Notes under the pieces: generated by a model
Seen by the model: the letters and a program-made list of their open reading frames with translations, nothing else
What the model was told of the DNA's origin: nothing
Database searches by the model: none
Translations under genes and position numbers: made by a program
In this document: positions 32,952 through 46,107 of the stretch, one piece after another
Numbering within the stretch: the first letter of the stretch is position 1
Layout of the letters: each line of letters opens with the position of its first letter
Source of the DNA: Candidatus Aenigmatarchaeota archaeon
GTDB lineage: Archaea > Aenigmatarchaeota > Aenigmatarchaeia > CG10238-14
DNA: 56,613 nucleotides
Reading direction: 5' to 3'
Assembly (NCBI GenBank): GCA_026414305.1
Contig: JAOAJH010000006.1
Location: 1 to 56,613, forward strand

Positions 32952-33119
32952 TTGCTAGTATTTTGCCCGGCGTGTAATAATGTAATGACATTGAAAGAAA
33001 AAAGACATAGAATAGGCATATATGAGTGCAGAAGATGTAATGCAATCAAGAAATTGAAAGCAATGTCATTTGAAAGAAAAGAGCAAATTGTGAATTTGAC
33101 ACCGCCTGTGCCTCTTTGA
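32952..33119 (+). CDS. Small zinc-ribbon protein, RpoM/TFS N-terminus-like
   Basis: TTG 32952 lies behind a strong GGAGGTGA, giving a 55-residue product; GTG at 32943 or ATG at 32892 are in-frame alternatives. The core is FCPACNNVM followed by GIYECRRCNAIKK, two CxxC pairs forming one zinc ribbon like the N-terminal domain of TFS/RpoM, but without the C-terminal catalytic ribbon. The tail ends LTPPVPL. It may bind RNA polymerase or RNA; the function is not known. Confidence 0.65.
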   Translation: MLVFCPACNNVMTLKEKRHRIGIYECRRCNAIKKLKAMSFERKEQIVNLTPPVPL

Positions 33120-33139
33120 TTTTTGCGGTGTTTTTTATT

Positions 33140-33580
33140 TTATATTCTATTTATTGCGCACCACGTTGGTGTATAAATTAAAGTATCACAAACAGTGTCA
33201 ATAGACTGTCTTACAGTGGGGTTGTAAATCATTGTTTCGTTCATAAGGTTTACAACATAAAGGCTTGTTTGGCTTGAATTTTCTATAAGTTGCAAATATA
33301 TTTGGTTTTCAGAGTTTTGTGTTAGCTCTTCAAGCGTGCTCTTTACTTGAATGCATTCAAAGCAGTTGTTTTGATAATTATATTCAACAACTGTAAAATA
33401 ATTCTGTACAAGAAGATCAACTTGAAATTGGCTAAGTTTGTAGTTCAACACCCTTTCATTTGGCACAATTTGTTGTTTGTTTCCAAACAAAGCTATAATA
33501 CCATAAGCAACTGTGGATCCTACAAGAATTAGTATAAATACCAAAGCCAAAACTCTCTGCTTTACATTTTTCTTTGACAT
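33140..33580 (-). CDS. Membrane-anchored protein with thioredoxin-like CxxC
   Basis: The 146-residue product has a basic start (MSKKNVKQR), one membrane helix (VLALVFILILVGSTVAYGIIAL), then an outer domain. Within it a strand (YFTVVEYNYQ) leads into CFEC and a helix (IQVKSTLEELTQ), the order found at thioredoxin active sites. Two further cysteines (DTVCDT and TWCAI) are near the C-terminus. It may be a secreted oxidoreductase or its relic; the usual cis-proline is not evident. It precedes no obvious partner. Confidence 0.55.
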   Translation of the reverse strand: MSKKNVKQRVLALVFILILVGSTVAYGIIALFGNKQQIVPNERVLNYKLSQFQVDLLVQNYFTVVEYNYQNNCFECIQVKSTLEELTQNSENQIYLQLIENSSQTSLYVVNLMNETMIYNPTVRQSIDTVCDTLIYTPTWCAINRI

Positions 33581-33606
33581 AAAATCATTTTATAAAACAA
33601 AAAATC

Positions 33607-33963
33607 TTAAATTTGGCTTGTTGCTTCTCCTCTGTAAACTCTGGCAAAATCGGGTGTTATTATCAAGTAGTTTTCATCAACTCCTACTATATCACCGTTC
33701 ATTGCAGTTATTGTTTTTTTGATTTTAGCTACAGCTCTTTTGAGTTCACCTAAATCCTTGTCCCTCATTGGCTTTATTTTCAAAAATATTATATTTCCTT
33801 CCCTTAAAAGCTTCTGAACCTTGTCTGTGTCTGCATACTCTTCTAGCGATTCGACTCTCACTTGAACTTTCCTTCCTTCTTCCCCTGATTTGTCAATTTC
33901 TACAAAAGATTCCTTATCTTCTTCGTCATCTCTTTCTCTTCCGAATATCAGATCAAAAACCAT
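33607..33963 (-). CDS. sepF: SepF-like cell division protein
   Basis: The 118-residue protein has a charged N-terminal region (MVFDLIFGRERDDEEDKE) that may act as membrane-targeting helix, then the SepF (DUF552) core: VRVESLEEYADTDKVQKLLREGNIIFLKI, LKRAVAKIKKTI, and the typical GDIVGVDENYLIITP ending. In archaea SepF tethers FtsZ to the membrane during division, so an FtsZ-based system is expected in this organism, although ftsZ is not in this window. It is transcribed away from S8e, which lies just upstream on the same strand. Confidence 0.88.
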   Translation of the reverse strand: MVFDLIFGRERDDEEDKESFVEIDKSGEEGRKVQVRVESLEEYADTDKVQKLLREGNIIFLKIKPMRDKDLGELKRAVAKIKKTITAMNGDIVGVDENYLIITPDFARVYRGEATSQI

Positions 33964-34027
33964 TTGTTTTCACCTTATTTGCTTATAATAATTAAACTTA
34001 AATAACTATTACTTTTACAAAATAAAT

Positions 34028-34414
34028 TTATTTGCTTTCTATAATGATGCCGTTGATAGTTCCTGTTTGTGATGGGCGGCTTGTTATTTTAACCAAACCT
34101 GCTTCTGTTCTTACAATGCAACCCTTTGTTATTATACCTCTTCTTGTATAGTTTAGATTGTCGTCATGATTAACGACATCCAGGATTTTTACTTTTTTGG
34201 CTTTTTTGGTCTTTGGATTCAATGCATTAACAAAATCAACGCTTACTATTCTAACTTTTTTTAACCCAGCTCTTCTTCTGTCAATTCTTTTTTTAATTTG
34301 ACCTATTATAGTCAAGCTTGATGAAGAACCTCTTTGATACTTCTTTTTCTTTCTATTTAAATGAACCTTACCGCCTGTAGTTTTTTTGCCTCTATCAAGA
34401 TTCCACAATACCAT
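34028..34414 (-). CDS. rps8e: Ribosomal protein S8e
   Basis: The 128-residue basic protein has the S8e pattern: N-terminal GKKTTGGKVHLNRKKKKYQRG, central VRIVSVDFVNALNPKTKKAKK, and closing GCIVRTEAGLVKITSRPSQ and GTINGIIIE. Length is normal for archaea. It is the upstream neighbour of sepF and diverges from the 34523 gene. Confidence 0.95.
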   Translation of the reverse strand: MVLWNLDRGKKTTGGKVHLNRKKKKYQRGSSSSLTIIGQIKKRIDRRRAGLKKVRIVSVDFVNALNPKTKKAKKVKILDVVNHDDNLNYTRRGIITKGCIVRTEAGLVKITSRPSQTGTINGIIIESK

Positions 34415-34522
34415 AAAATTACCTTCAAATTAAATAGCATACTAAAATTTAAGTGTTTTCATTTTTGTTGGCATATAAATTTCAATAAAATTTAAATATT
34501 TAGTGTTTAAATAATCTAAAAT

Positions 34523-37118
<2,596 letters not shown>

Positions 37119-38348
37119 TTATTTCAGAAATGAATAAAGCCTTTTTTGATTTTTTATAAATTGCAAAACTTTGCTTTTTTCTTTCCATTCTTTGCTTTTG
37201 ACTATAAACTGCTTGTCAACTATTTCGAAAAATTCATCAACTCCTTTAAGCAACAAAGGTTTTTTGTTAAAAGCATCTCGCACGCATTCTCTTACTTTCC
37301 AAACACCAACAGGAGCATAATATTCTGGTCTTATTTCTCTGACTACCAATACACCTGCTTGTTTTTTTATACTAGATAAATATTCTAATATAGCTAGCTC
37401 AGCCGCATAATAACCGCCAGCAACATTGGCAGCATAATCTTTTCTGCCTTCATAAAACTCATAATCATTTACTATTATCGGATTTTTGCTATTCATCCAT
37501 GATGCCCCTGGCACAGCTATTTCTATAACTTCAAACATCCATTTTTCAGGTATCAACAATATATTGAAATAATTTCCCATATAATTGGACTGAAAGAGCA
37601 TATAGTCACTTACAGAATCAAACTGCTTAATTGAATGAAGCAGGCTCTTTATCAAAATAGAATCAGTTGCTGTTATTGCCCATCTTGTCGGAACCAAAGA
37701 CCTTTGAAATTTTGCACCGAGCAAACCAACAGAAAGCAATTTTGTTATGCTGTAAACATCATATTTCTCATATAAAATTTTCACAGCCTCTTCTGCCTTT
37801 AGATCAACATCGCCTATTACATAATCAACTTTTCTATCGATTTTTGGATTTTCAGTTATTTTTATATTTTCAAAATTTGCGGCAGGCCCATATGGCGCAG
37901 TGAATGGGCTAATGTGCAAGTTGAAATAAGGCACTTTTTTTAGCTTGACCTCTGCATCCAGTGGCATCGATGAAGCTGCTATTTCTTGAATTGTTTCTAG
38001 TTTTTTGTCCTTTGAGTTTTTATCAAAAACATTTTTAGCATTGTAAAGCTTCAATCTCAAATTGAAAACATCCTCTATTGTGAATTTGTTTTTAAACCAT
38101 TGCTGAGGCGAATCAAAAATACTAGTGTCTCCTGATTCTTCTGGCATAAGTAAACCAACATTAAGTTTTGGATAGTTCCATTCACCAACTATAACAGAAG
38201 GCGGTGTTGAACCGAACAATTCTTTTTTTGAATAAGTTTTTTTGATGTCAGCTTGCATCAATATTCTTTTCAAAACAGGGCAGCTGCTTTTATGAGACCA
38301 TGTGTTGCTGTTGCACACAGGACATATATTTTCTTTGCTTTTGAACAT
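37119..38348 (-). CDS. nreA: NreA-like archaeal DNA repair protein
   Basis: The protein of about 409 residues matches the NreA/NreB (DUF650/DUF651) family. An N-terminal zinc finger (CPVCNSNTW and the following SSCPV) leads into the signature GSTPPSVIVGEWNYPKLNVGLL and SGDTSIFDSPQQW. Later conserved stretches include GPAANFENIKI and RWAITATDSILI. The last residues QKRLYSFLK fit the PCNA-interacting pattern QxxLxxFL. Family members act with PCNA in resistance to DNA damage. It is convergent with cdc48, whose stop is adjacent. Confidence 0.88.
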   Translation of the reverse strand: MFKSKENICPVCNSNTWSHKSSCPVLKRILMQADIKKTYSKKELFGSTPPSVIVGEWNYPKLNVGLLMPEESGDTSIFDSPQQWFKNKFTIEDVFNLRLKLYNAKNVFDKNSKDKKLETIQEIAASSMPLDAEVKLKKVPYFNLHISPFTAPYGPAANFENIKITENPKIDRKVDYVIGDVDLKAEEAVKILYEKYDVYSITKLLSVGLLGAKFQRSLVPTRWAITATDSILIKSLLHSIKQFDSVSDYMLFQSNYMGNYFNILLIPEKWMFEVIEIAVPGASWMNSKNPIIVNDYEFYEGRKDYAANVAGGYYAAELAILEYLSSIKKQAGVLVVREIRPEYYAPVGVWKVRECVRDAFNKKPLLLKGVDEFFEIVDKQFIVKSKEWKEKSKVLQFIKNQKRLYSFLK

Positions 38349-38392
38349 CAATAAGAAATAACTATTTAAAAATTAATTTTATTATTTCAATT

Positions 38393-38677
38393 ATGAATCT
38401 TGGCAAGGACACATATGTCATCAGTGACAAGACCAGGTTAATAGAGTATCTTTCTAATTTAGGCTACAAATTAGAAGATAAAAATGGGGTAACGTTTGTT
38501 TCTAATGGAAAAGATGTTATTGCAAGAATATATCAGATGAATTCAAATCCAGAAAACCCAAACAATGGAAGGAACACTACATATTTTAGTTTCTTTACCG
38601 TTGCTAATATGCATACTTCCATTAAAGAAGAGATAGTAAAATACCTTAAACAAAATCTATTTAAGACGCAAATATAA
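38393..38677 (+). CDS. Uncharacterised 94-residue protein
   Basis: A small soluble alpha/beta protein: DTYVISDKTRLIEYLSNLGYKLE, a strand pair (GVTFVSNGKDVIARIYQM), a polar asparagine-rich loop, and a C-terminal helix (SIKEEIVKYLKQNL). No family is recognised. It diverges from nreA and precedes a membrane-anchored protein gene by ten bases, so the two may form an operon. Confidence 0.5.
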   Translation: MNLGKDTYVISDKTRLIEYLSNLGYKLEDKNGVTFVSNGKDVIARIYQMNSNPENPNNGRNTTYFSFFTVANMHTSIKEEIVKYLKQNLFKTQI

Positions 38678-38687
38678 ATAGATAAAC

Positions 38688-39227
38688 ATGAAACTTTCAA
38701 CCCAAATTATACTTATATCGGTCTTAATATTTCTTTTATTTGGAACCCTTTATTTGAAAGATCTTTTAAGGCAAAACGTAGAGTTGAAAATTGATGATAT
38801 TGAAATGGAAAACATTGGGTTTTCTGTGGCAAATGAATGCGTAAAAGAATACTATAACCAAAGACAATCATCAATCAAGCAATACATATATTGCAATTAT
38901 ACTGTTAATAGCTTATCTGACACATGGATATTCCTGGAAATAAAAAAATTCCAAAACAAAAATGATTTGTACAATGCTTATGAATATGATTCGCAGCATC
39001 TTTTTGCAGCGGATGGAATTATAAGTGAAAACACATATGGTGACAAAAGTAGATTTAGAATAAACAGCAAAAATGACTATGGTGCAGAATTTGTCGACCC
39101 AAATATTTCTTATTATCATTTGTGGATATGCAAGAACAATTATCTAATACATATAACGTCCAAAGGAAGCAAGCAGGCTAATGAATACATTGAAAGAATG
39201 GCTGATTTGATATTGTCAAAATTTTAA
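38688..39227 (+). CDS. Membrane-anchored extracytoplasmic protein
   Basis: The 179-residue product has an N-terminal hydrophobic helix (IILISVLIFLLFGTLYL) without a clear cleavage site, so it is probably a signal anchor. The outer domain has four cysteines (NECVK, IYCNY, WICKN and none obvious as lipobox) and several strand segments (YIYCNYTVNSLSDTWIFLEIKKF, YYHLWICKNNYLIHI). No family is recognised. It overlaps L31e by four bases at its 3' end, in convergent order. Confidence 0.5.
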   Translation: MKLSTQIILISVLIFLLFGTLYLKDLLRQNVELKIDDIEMENIGFSVANECVKEYYNQRQSSIKQYIYCNYTVNSLSDTWIFLEIKKFQNKNDLYNAYEYDSQHLFAADGIISENTYGDKSRFRINSKNDYGAEFVDPNISYYHLWICKNNYLIHITSKGSKQANEYIERMADLILSKF

Positions 39228-39475
39228 CTTTCAGCTAATTTTGCAACAAAAACATCTTCTTCCTTTTCAACCTTTATTTTGATCTTGTGCAAAGGTTTAG
39301 TTGCACCTCTAGTCCACACAGCTTTAGAAATAGAATTATCCAGTTTTATCTTGTCAGTTTTCATTTTTTTCTTTAAAAATTCCCTGACAGCCCTAACTGC
39401 AAACTTGCTTCTTTCCCATCTAGGTTTGTTCACAACCTCTTTTTGAATGTTTATCGTAAACACACTTTCAGCCAT
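39224..39475 (-). CDS. rpl31e: Ribosomal protein L31e
   Basis: The protein of about 83 residues shows the L31e pattern: VFTINIQKEV, PRWERSKFAVRAVREFLKKKMK, and SKAVWTRGATKPLHKIKIKV. ATG 39475 (MAESVF) is preferred; an in-frame GTG lies three codons upstream. L31e usually neighbours L39e and aIF6 in archaea, but here it stands alone next to the 3' end of the 23S rRNA gene, on the same strand. Confidence 0.93.
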   Translation of the reverse strand: MAESVFTINIQKEVVNKPRWERSKFAVRAVREFLKKKMKTDKIKLDNSISKAVWTRGATKPLHKIKIKVEKEEDVFVAKLAES

Positions 39476-39498
39476 ATCTATCACAAATAAAATATAAT

Positions 39499-39524
39499 AC
39501 CATCATAGGTTACCAACTTTAGCA

Positions 39525-39534
<10 letters not shown>
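39499..39534 (-). repeat. Inverted repeat, 3' side of 23S processing stem
   Basis: Read on the rRNA strand this segment is AGACCTGAATT, a six-base spacer, then GTTGGTAACCTATGATGGT. Both blocks (11 and 19 bases) are exact complements of the segment at 42518-42553 beyond the 5' end. The stem brackets the 23S and contains a 6x6 internal loop where the splicing endonuclease would be expected to cut. Confidence 0.85.
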
Positions 39535-42517
<2,983 letters not shown>

Positions 42518-42530
<13 letters not shown>

Positions 42531-42553
42531 TGCCGTTGGTAACCTATGATGGT
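42518..42553 (-). repeat. Inverted repeat, 5' side of 23S processing stem
   Basis: On the rRNA strand it reads ACCATCATAGGTTACCAAC, spacer GGCAAA, then AATTCAGGTCT, pairing exactly with 39499-39534. Such bracketing stems form the bulge-helix-bulge substrates that release archaeal pre-23S rRNA, often as a circle. Confidence 0.85.
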
Positions 42554-42712
42554 TTCATAATCGTGCTATGATCGCGACGTTCTAACCCTTCACTCTACCA
42601 TTTTATGGAGAGTTGCATGCATCTTACGAGGCTCAAAAGGTGTCCTTTCTCTTCATCAAATCAGAGAGACAGTTCGAATATCACAGCCTCTCGCATTTTA
42701 AATTATATCCTT

Positions 42713-42723
42713 TGATTTAAATA
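42713..42723 (-). promoter_or_regulatory. TATA box of the 23S rRNA gene
   Basis: On the minus strand the bases GTATTTAAATC lie about 25 bases before a likely transcription start near 42692 (..AAATGCGAGAGG). That leaves a leader of about 140 bases before the processing stem and no other gene between, so the 23S has its own promoter. The opposing C39 peptidase gene begins 80 bases to the right. Confidence 0.5.
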
Positions 42724-42801
42724 CTTTATTGCATAAAAAGCACCGTGAAAGTATTTATAATACTATTATTATTTAAAATTTTTGTTTAAATTTATTAACA
42801 T

Positions 42802-43701
42802 ATGTTAAGAAAAATGCTTTTAATTTCAGCTCTATTTTTTCATCTTGTTACAAATATTACGATACCAAGAGAGTATAATATTGAAATACACGAACCACCA
42901 CCATTTGTACAAACTGTAAATCTTACTTTTTGTGGTGAAAACAATACTTTCAATAAAGATAGGTGTACTTATATAAAATTTTATCAAGACAATGGAAAAA
43001 TTTCAAGTAAACAACAAGATGCAAAAGGTTTTATATTGTCTATTGAGTATAAAAACCAAGGTAGTTTTGAACCTAGAGATGAAAAAGGCAATGTTTGCGA
43101 TCCTAATGTTAAGAAATGCAAATATAGGTTAGATGCTGCTGGCTGTGCTCCTGTATCACTTTCAATGGCAACTGGCATAGATCCTTATGAGCTGTGGGAT
43201 ATGCTTTTTACAAGACCACTTTACGGTACCTCAAAGGAAAGCGTTTCCAGAGTAACAAAAGAATTAGGCATAAATCTTGAAGAAGGTTTTAATATAAGCT
43301 ATAAAGAAATAAAAAGACGAATAGACGAAGGCAACCCAATTATTCTTAATATTTTTGTTAACACAAAAATAGAGGATGGTCAATTTATATATCCAAATCC
43401 CCCTTGGCCGGCGTATGCGAATGAAAGATACTGCGGTCCAGATAAATGTTATCCTGGAGGTCACTGGGTTTTAATAGTAGGATATGTTAGAATAAAAGGA
43501 GAGGATTATATTGTTATTCACGATCCACATACAGACAGGATTGGTGATAGCATTGAACAAAAAATTAATGCAAGAAAATATGGTAAATTTTTGGTTGTAT
43601 CAAGAAAGACTCTTGAAAAAGAAATATACAAAAGCAAATCTAATTTTTATATAGTGCTATATCGAAATTCAACTAATTCTTTACCGTCTCAAGCATGGTA
43701 A
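42802..43701 (+). CDS. Secreted C39-like (papain-fold) cysteine peptidase
   Basis: The 299-residue product begins with a signal sequence (MLRKMLLISALFFHLVTN). The first 100 residues are unassigned. From about 105 it matches the peptidase C39-like family: catalytic Cys115 in AAGCAPVSLSMA, a helical region with KEIKRRIDEGNPIILNI, His221 in GGHWVLIVGY and Asp241 in IVIHDPHT. All triad positions are in place, so activity is likely. Six or more cysteines outside the active site (CGENNTF, RCTY, VCDP, KKCKY, RYCGP, KCYPG) suggest disulfides in an exported protein. The substrate could be a neighbouring cell's surface protein, but that is a guess. Confidence 0.82.
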   Translation: MLRKMLLISALFFHLVTNITIPREYNIEIHEPPPFVQTVNLTFCGENNTFNKDRCTYIKFYQDNGKISSKQQDAKGFILSIEYKNQGSFEPRDEKGNVCDPNVKKCKYRLDAAGCAPVSLSMATGIDPYELWDMLFTRPLYGTSKESVSRVTKELGINLEEGFNISYKEIKRRIDEGNPIILNIFVNTKIEDGQFIYPNPPWPAYANERYCGPDKCYPGGHWVLIVGYVRIKGEDYIVIHDPHTDRIGDSIEQKINARKYGKFLVVSRKTLEKEIYKSKSNFYIVLYRNSTNSLPSQAW

Positions 43702-43924
43702 CTATATTCCAAACTTGTATTCTTGTATAGTTTGGTATGTTTGGATCGTTTGTTATTTCGTCTAGGATTGATATAGCTGTGCTTACACGTACATCCCAAT
43801 CTCTGCCATCATTCTCAGTTAAGTTCTTTCTAGCCTCTTCAACAGCAGATCTTATGTTCTTTGGCACAGTTCTATCTTCAATTATCTCATTAACAAGCTT
43901 GAGTATTGGCTCTATGTTTTTCAC
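43673..43924 (-). CDS. UPF0147 family protein
   Basis: The 83-residue helical protein matches UPF0147: IIEDRTVPKNIRSAVEEARKNL, then RVSTAISILDEITNDPNIP and a closing NIVTMLETV. Start is GTG 43924 behind GGAGGTGGTTCT. Prefoldin beta ends 12 bases before its start on the same strand, the normal archaeal order. The function is unknown. Its 3' end overlaps the convergent peptidase by 29 bases. Confidence 0.9.
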   Translation of the reverse strand: MKNIEPILKLVNEIIEDRTVPKNIRSAVEEARKNLTENDGRDWDVRVSTAISILDEITNDPNIPNYTRIQVWNIVTMLETVKN

Positions 43925-43935
43925 AGAACCACCTC

Positions 43936-44265
43936 CTATTGTCCCAACATCTTTTGAATTTTTGGCTCCAATTCAGATAACTTTTCACTTATCTTTTTTT
44001 CAGTTCTGTCAAAAGCGCTTAATCTCAATTCCAATTCGCTTATTCTGTCTTCAATATCCTTTTTTATACTTTCAACGTCTTTTTTAACCATTATTTGTCC
44101 TGAAATTTTGTAAGCTTCTTTTACATTCTCATTTTTAAGCTGTTCCAAAGCCTTTTCATTTTCCATTAGCTCCAGTTTCGTGTCTTCCCTTTGTATCAGT
44201 ATAGACTGAAGCTGCTGTTGAAAAAGCTGGTATTGATTTATAAGATTCATATCATTTTCTGCCAT
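43936..44265 (-). CDS. pfdB: Prefoldin beta subunit
   Basis: The protein of about 109 residues has two long coiled-coil helices (NLINQYQLFQQQLQSILIQRE and IKKDIEDRISELELRLSAFD) joined by the single beta hairpin KNENVKEAYKISGQIMVKK typical of the beta subunit. ATG 44265 follows GGAGTGATT. Four copies pair with two alpha subunits (9574) in the prefoldin hexamer. It follows pcc1 by five bases, as in many archaea. Confidence 0.93.
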   Translation of the reverse strand: MAENDMNLINQYQLFQQQLQSILIQREDTKLELMENEKALEQLKNENVKEAYKISGQIMVKKDVESIKKDIEDRISELELRLSAFDRTEKKISEKLSELEPKIQKMLGQ

Positions 44266-44270
44266 GAAAA

Positions 44271-44483
44271 TCACTCCATCTCATTTAATACGTTAATTAA
44301 GGTTAAATAGGAATTTATTATTCCCTTTATATGACTTGTTTTCTCTCCTTTTATTTCTATTGTAAGCAAATTCCCTTTTGTCTTTATTTTGACAGATGCG
44401 TTTTTGTTGTTTTCCACATCCACGATTAAAGCCTTTTTCACAGCTTCAGGATTTTTGACATTGACTGTAATCACAACTTTCAT
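44271..44483 (-). CDS. pcc1: KEOPS complex subunit Pcc1
   Basis: The 70-residue protein fits Pcc1 of the KEOPS complex, which makes t6A37 in tRNAs reading ANN codons. It has the two-strand pattern MKVVITVNV and KIKTKGNLLTIEIKG, then the typical helix INSYLTLINVLNEME. The length is short but normal. Neighbours match the usual archaeal cluster (L37Ae, Rpo12, Pcc1, prefoldin beta). Other KEOPS subunits are not in this window. Confidence 0.82.
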   Translation of the reverse strand: MKVVITVNVKNPEAVKKALIVDVENNKNASVKIKTKGNLLTIEIKGEKTSHIKGIINSYLTLINVLNEME

Positions 44484-44514
44484 AAAAAAAGATTGAAAAT
44501 ATTTCTTTATTAAC

Positions 44515-45033
44515 TTATGTCACCACATAAAAAAAAGAAATTTGACCAGTTTTGTTTGAAATATCATTTGCATTTACTTTTATTCTATACACACCTTCTG
44601 CAAGGCAAACATTCAATAAATTTTCTTGATTTGGGATAAGATTTATGTTTGTATATTGGGTTTTTTCAATGCTTGCTTTCATGAAAATTGCGCTTTGATT
44701 GAAAACATTTATCTTTAGCAAAATGCCAACGTTTTTACATTCTTTTTTTTCAGATTTTTCCAATGATATGATGCTGTATGCTAATTTTTCGCTTGTGTTT
44801 GTCCTTATAAGTATGTTTTTTGTTTGTTCATCATACGAGAAAAACGTTGACCAAGAGCCGCCTAATACATCACCTTTCACGCTGTTTGTAGGAACTTCTT
44901 TTGATAAAACAACAAAACTTCCATCTACAGGTTTTCCTGTGAAGAAGTCGACAACATTGCCATTTATTTCTATAACTTTTGCTGAGGCAACAACAAGTGA
45001 CAAAAATATTATTAAAAAAGCTACTAGTCTCAT
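44515..45033 (-). CDS. Secreted protein with carboxypeptidase-like beta domain
   Basis: The 172-residue product starts with a signal peptide (MRLVAFLIIFLSLVVASAKV). The next segment IEINGNVVDFFTGKPVDGSFVVLSK resembles the start of carboxypeptidase-regulatory-like (CarboxypepD_reg) beta sandwiches, GNVVD-x-GKPV. The rest is strand-rich with two cysteines (KKECKN, NVCLAEG). No catalytic motif is seen. It sits between Rpo12 and Pcc1, where archaea often carry a Brix/Imp4 gene, so it looks like a replacement or insertion in a conserved cluster. Confidence 0.6.
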   Translation of the reverse strand: MRLVAFLIIFLSLVVASAKVIEINGNVVDFFTGKPVDGSFVVLSKEVPTNSVKGDVLGGSWSTFFSYDEQTKNILIRTNTSEKLAYSIISLEKSEKKECKNVGILLKINVFNQSAIFMKASIEKTQYTNINLIPNQENLLNVCLAEGVYRIKVNANDISNKTGQISFFYVVT

Positions 45034-45058
45034 TAAAATTTATTTTATTTTGCCTTAA

Positions 45059-45187
45059 TTAAGCCTTTACCCTTTTGACAATTTTAGGTCTGTTTTTTAC
45101 AAATATTCTATACCCACAATAAGGACATCTTACTCTTCCTTCAAGCTTTTCGACAACTTTACCACATTGTAAGCATTTAAAGCTCAT
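45059..45187 (-). CDS. rpoP: RNA polymerase subunit Rpo12 (RpoP)
   Basis: A 42-residue protein, [18 protein letters not shown] continuing [22 protein letters not shown], with the CxxC...CxxC zinc ribbon and the basic tail of archaeal RpoP (Rpb12). Its ATG lies inside the end of the L37Ae gene, overlapping by 11 bases, so the two are translationally coupled. Length and order (L37Ae then RpoP) are typical for archaea. Confidence 0.93.
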   Translation of the reverse strand: MSFKCLQCGKVVEKLEGRVRCPYCGYRIFVKNRPKIVKRVKA

Positions 45188-45419
45188 CAAATTTCACCTC
45201 AACCTTTTTTGGCACATATGCAGGTCCAGCAAACTTTGCCTTGCATGTCTTACATTGCCATATGCCTGCTGCTATTCTTTTAACAGATTTTTTCTTGCAT
45301 ACAGGGCAAACGTGTTTTTGCTTTTGCAGCTCTTCTATTTTTCTAACGGCTTCTTTGGTTTTTCTACCATATCTTACGCCATATCGTCCAGCAGAACCAA
45401 CTTTTTTTGTTTTTGCCAT
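45177..45419 (-). CDS. rpl37ae: Ribosomal protein L37Ae
   Basis: The 80-residue basic protein has the L37Ae signature [17 protein letters not shown] at the start and a four-cysteine zinc ribbon, [11 protein letters not shown] and [12 protein letters not shown]. It overlaps rpoP by 11 bases and begins three bases after PDCD5. All are on one strand in the order S19e, PDCD5, L37Ae, Rpo12. Confidence 0.95.
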   Translation of the reverse strand: MAKTKKVGSAGRYGVRYGRKTKEAVRKIEELQKQKHVCPVCKKKSVKRIAAGIWQCKTCKAKFAGPAYVPKKVEVKFDEL

Positions 45420-45421
45420 TT

Positions 45422-45682
45422 TTATCTCCTTATTTTAAAATCTGTTTTTTGCGATATCTGGGTCAATATATTCTTTAGTTGATCATCATTTATAACCTTT
45501 TTTATCTGTCCGTTTTGATAAAGTTGCACAAGATAAAGCTCAAGCTGATTTGCCATATCAGGCTTTACTAACTTCAACCTTGAAAGCCTTTCAGTTGCGT
45601 CTTTTGAAAGTATTTTCCCAAGTACAGTTTTTTTTAATATTTCTATTTCTTTCAATCTTTGAATATCATCTTGATTGTTCAT
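45422..45682 (-). CDS. PDCD5/TFAR19-family DNA-binding protein
   Basis: The 86-residue protein matches the archaeal PDCD5 family: an N-terminal charged helix ([16 protein letters not shown]), then [37 protein letters not shown], ending in the [11 protein letters not shown] tail. A three-helix fold with DNA binding is known for the family. Its start overlaps S19e by four bases (ATGA), a standard archaeal neighbour. Confidence 0.92.
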   Translation of the reverse strand: MNNQDDIQRLKEIEILKKTVLGKILSKDATERLSRLKLVKPDMANQLELYLVQLYQNGQIKKVINDDQLKNILTQISQKTDFKIRR

Positions 45683-46104
45683 CTTTTTGTCTCCTCTATT
45701 ATTTTTGTAACAAACCTTCTTCCCTTTTCAGATAAAATTCTTCCCTTCTTACCTTCCTTTTGGGTCGCAACCAGACCAGCTGATTCAAGCTGTTGCAATA
45801 TTTTTCTTATAGCATTGCCTCCAGCTTTTCTAAACTTTTCAGGTTTGTGACCTCTTTCCTTTTTACCACCATAAAACGTTCTCAGTCTTGAAACGCCAAC
45901 GGGGCCATCGATAGCTATTCTTCTTAATAAAGATGATGCCCTAACATACCACCAGTCTTGGTTGTGAGGAGGATTTTTTTTATGCGAACCTGTTTTTGCA
46001 TATGCAGCCCATTCCATAGGCTTGATTTCTTTTATTTTTTTCAATTCTTCAGTACATTTAGTAACAAAATCAGAACTTTTCACTTGTTTTACAACATCTT
46101 TCAC
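45679..46104 (-). CDS. rps19e: Ribosomal protein S19e
   Basis: The 141-residue protein has the S19e core: WAAYAKTGSHKKNPPHNQDWWYVRAS, LLRRIAIDGPVGVSRLRTFYGGKK and the winged-helix end ILQQLESAGLV and GRILSEKGRRFVTKI. Length is typical. It leads the S19e, PDCD5, L37Ae, Rpo12 row and lies three bases after a small membrane protein gene. Confidence 0.95.
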   Translation of the reverse strand: MKDVVKQVKSSDFVTKCTEELKKIKEIKPMEWAAYAKTGSHKKNPPHNQDWWYVRASSLLRRIAIDGPVGVSRLRTFYGGKKERGHKPEKFRKAGGNAIRKILQQLESAGLVATQKEGKKGRILSEKGRRFVTKIIEETKR

Positions 46105-46107
46105 TAT

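Noticed and set aside
42554-42800. 16S rRNA end or tRNA-Ala upstream of 23S.
   Set aside because: The 250 bases upstream show only leader and promoter; no anti-Shine-Dalgarno (CACCTCC) context or cloverleaf is present.
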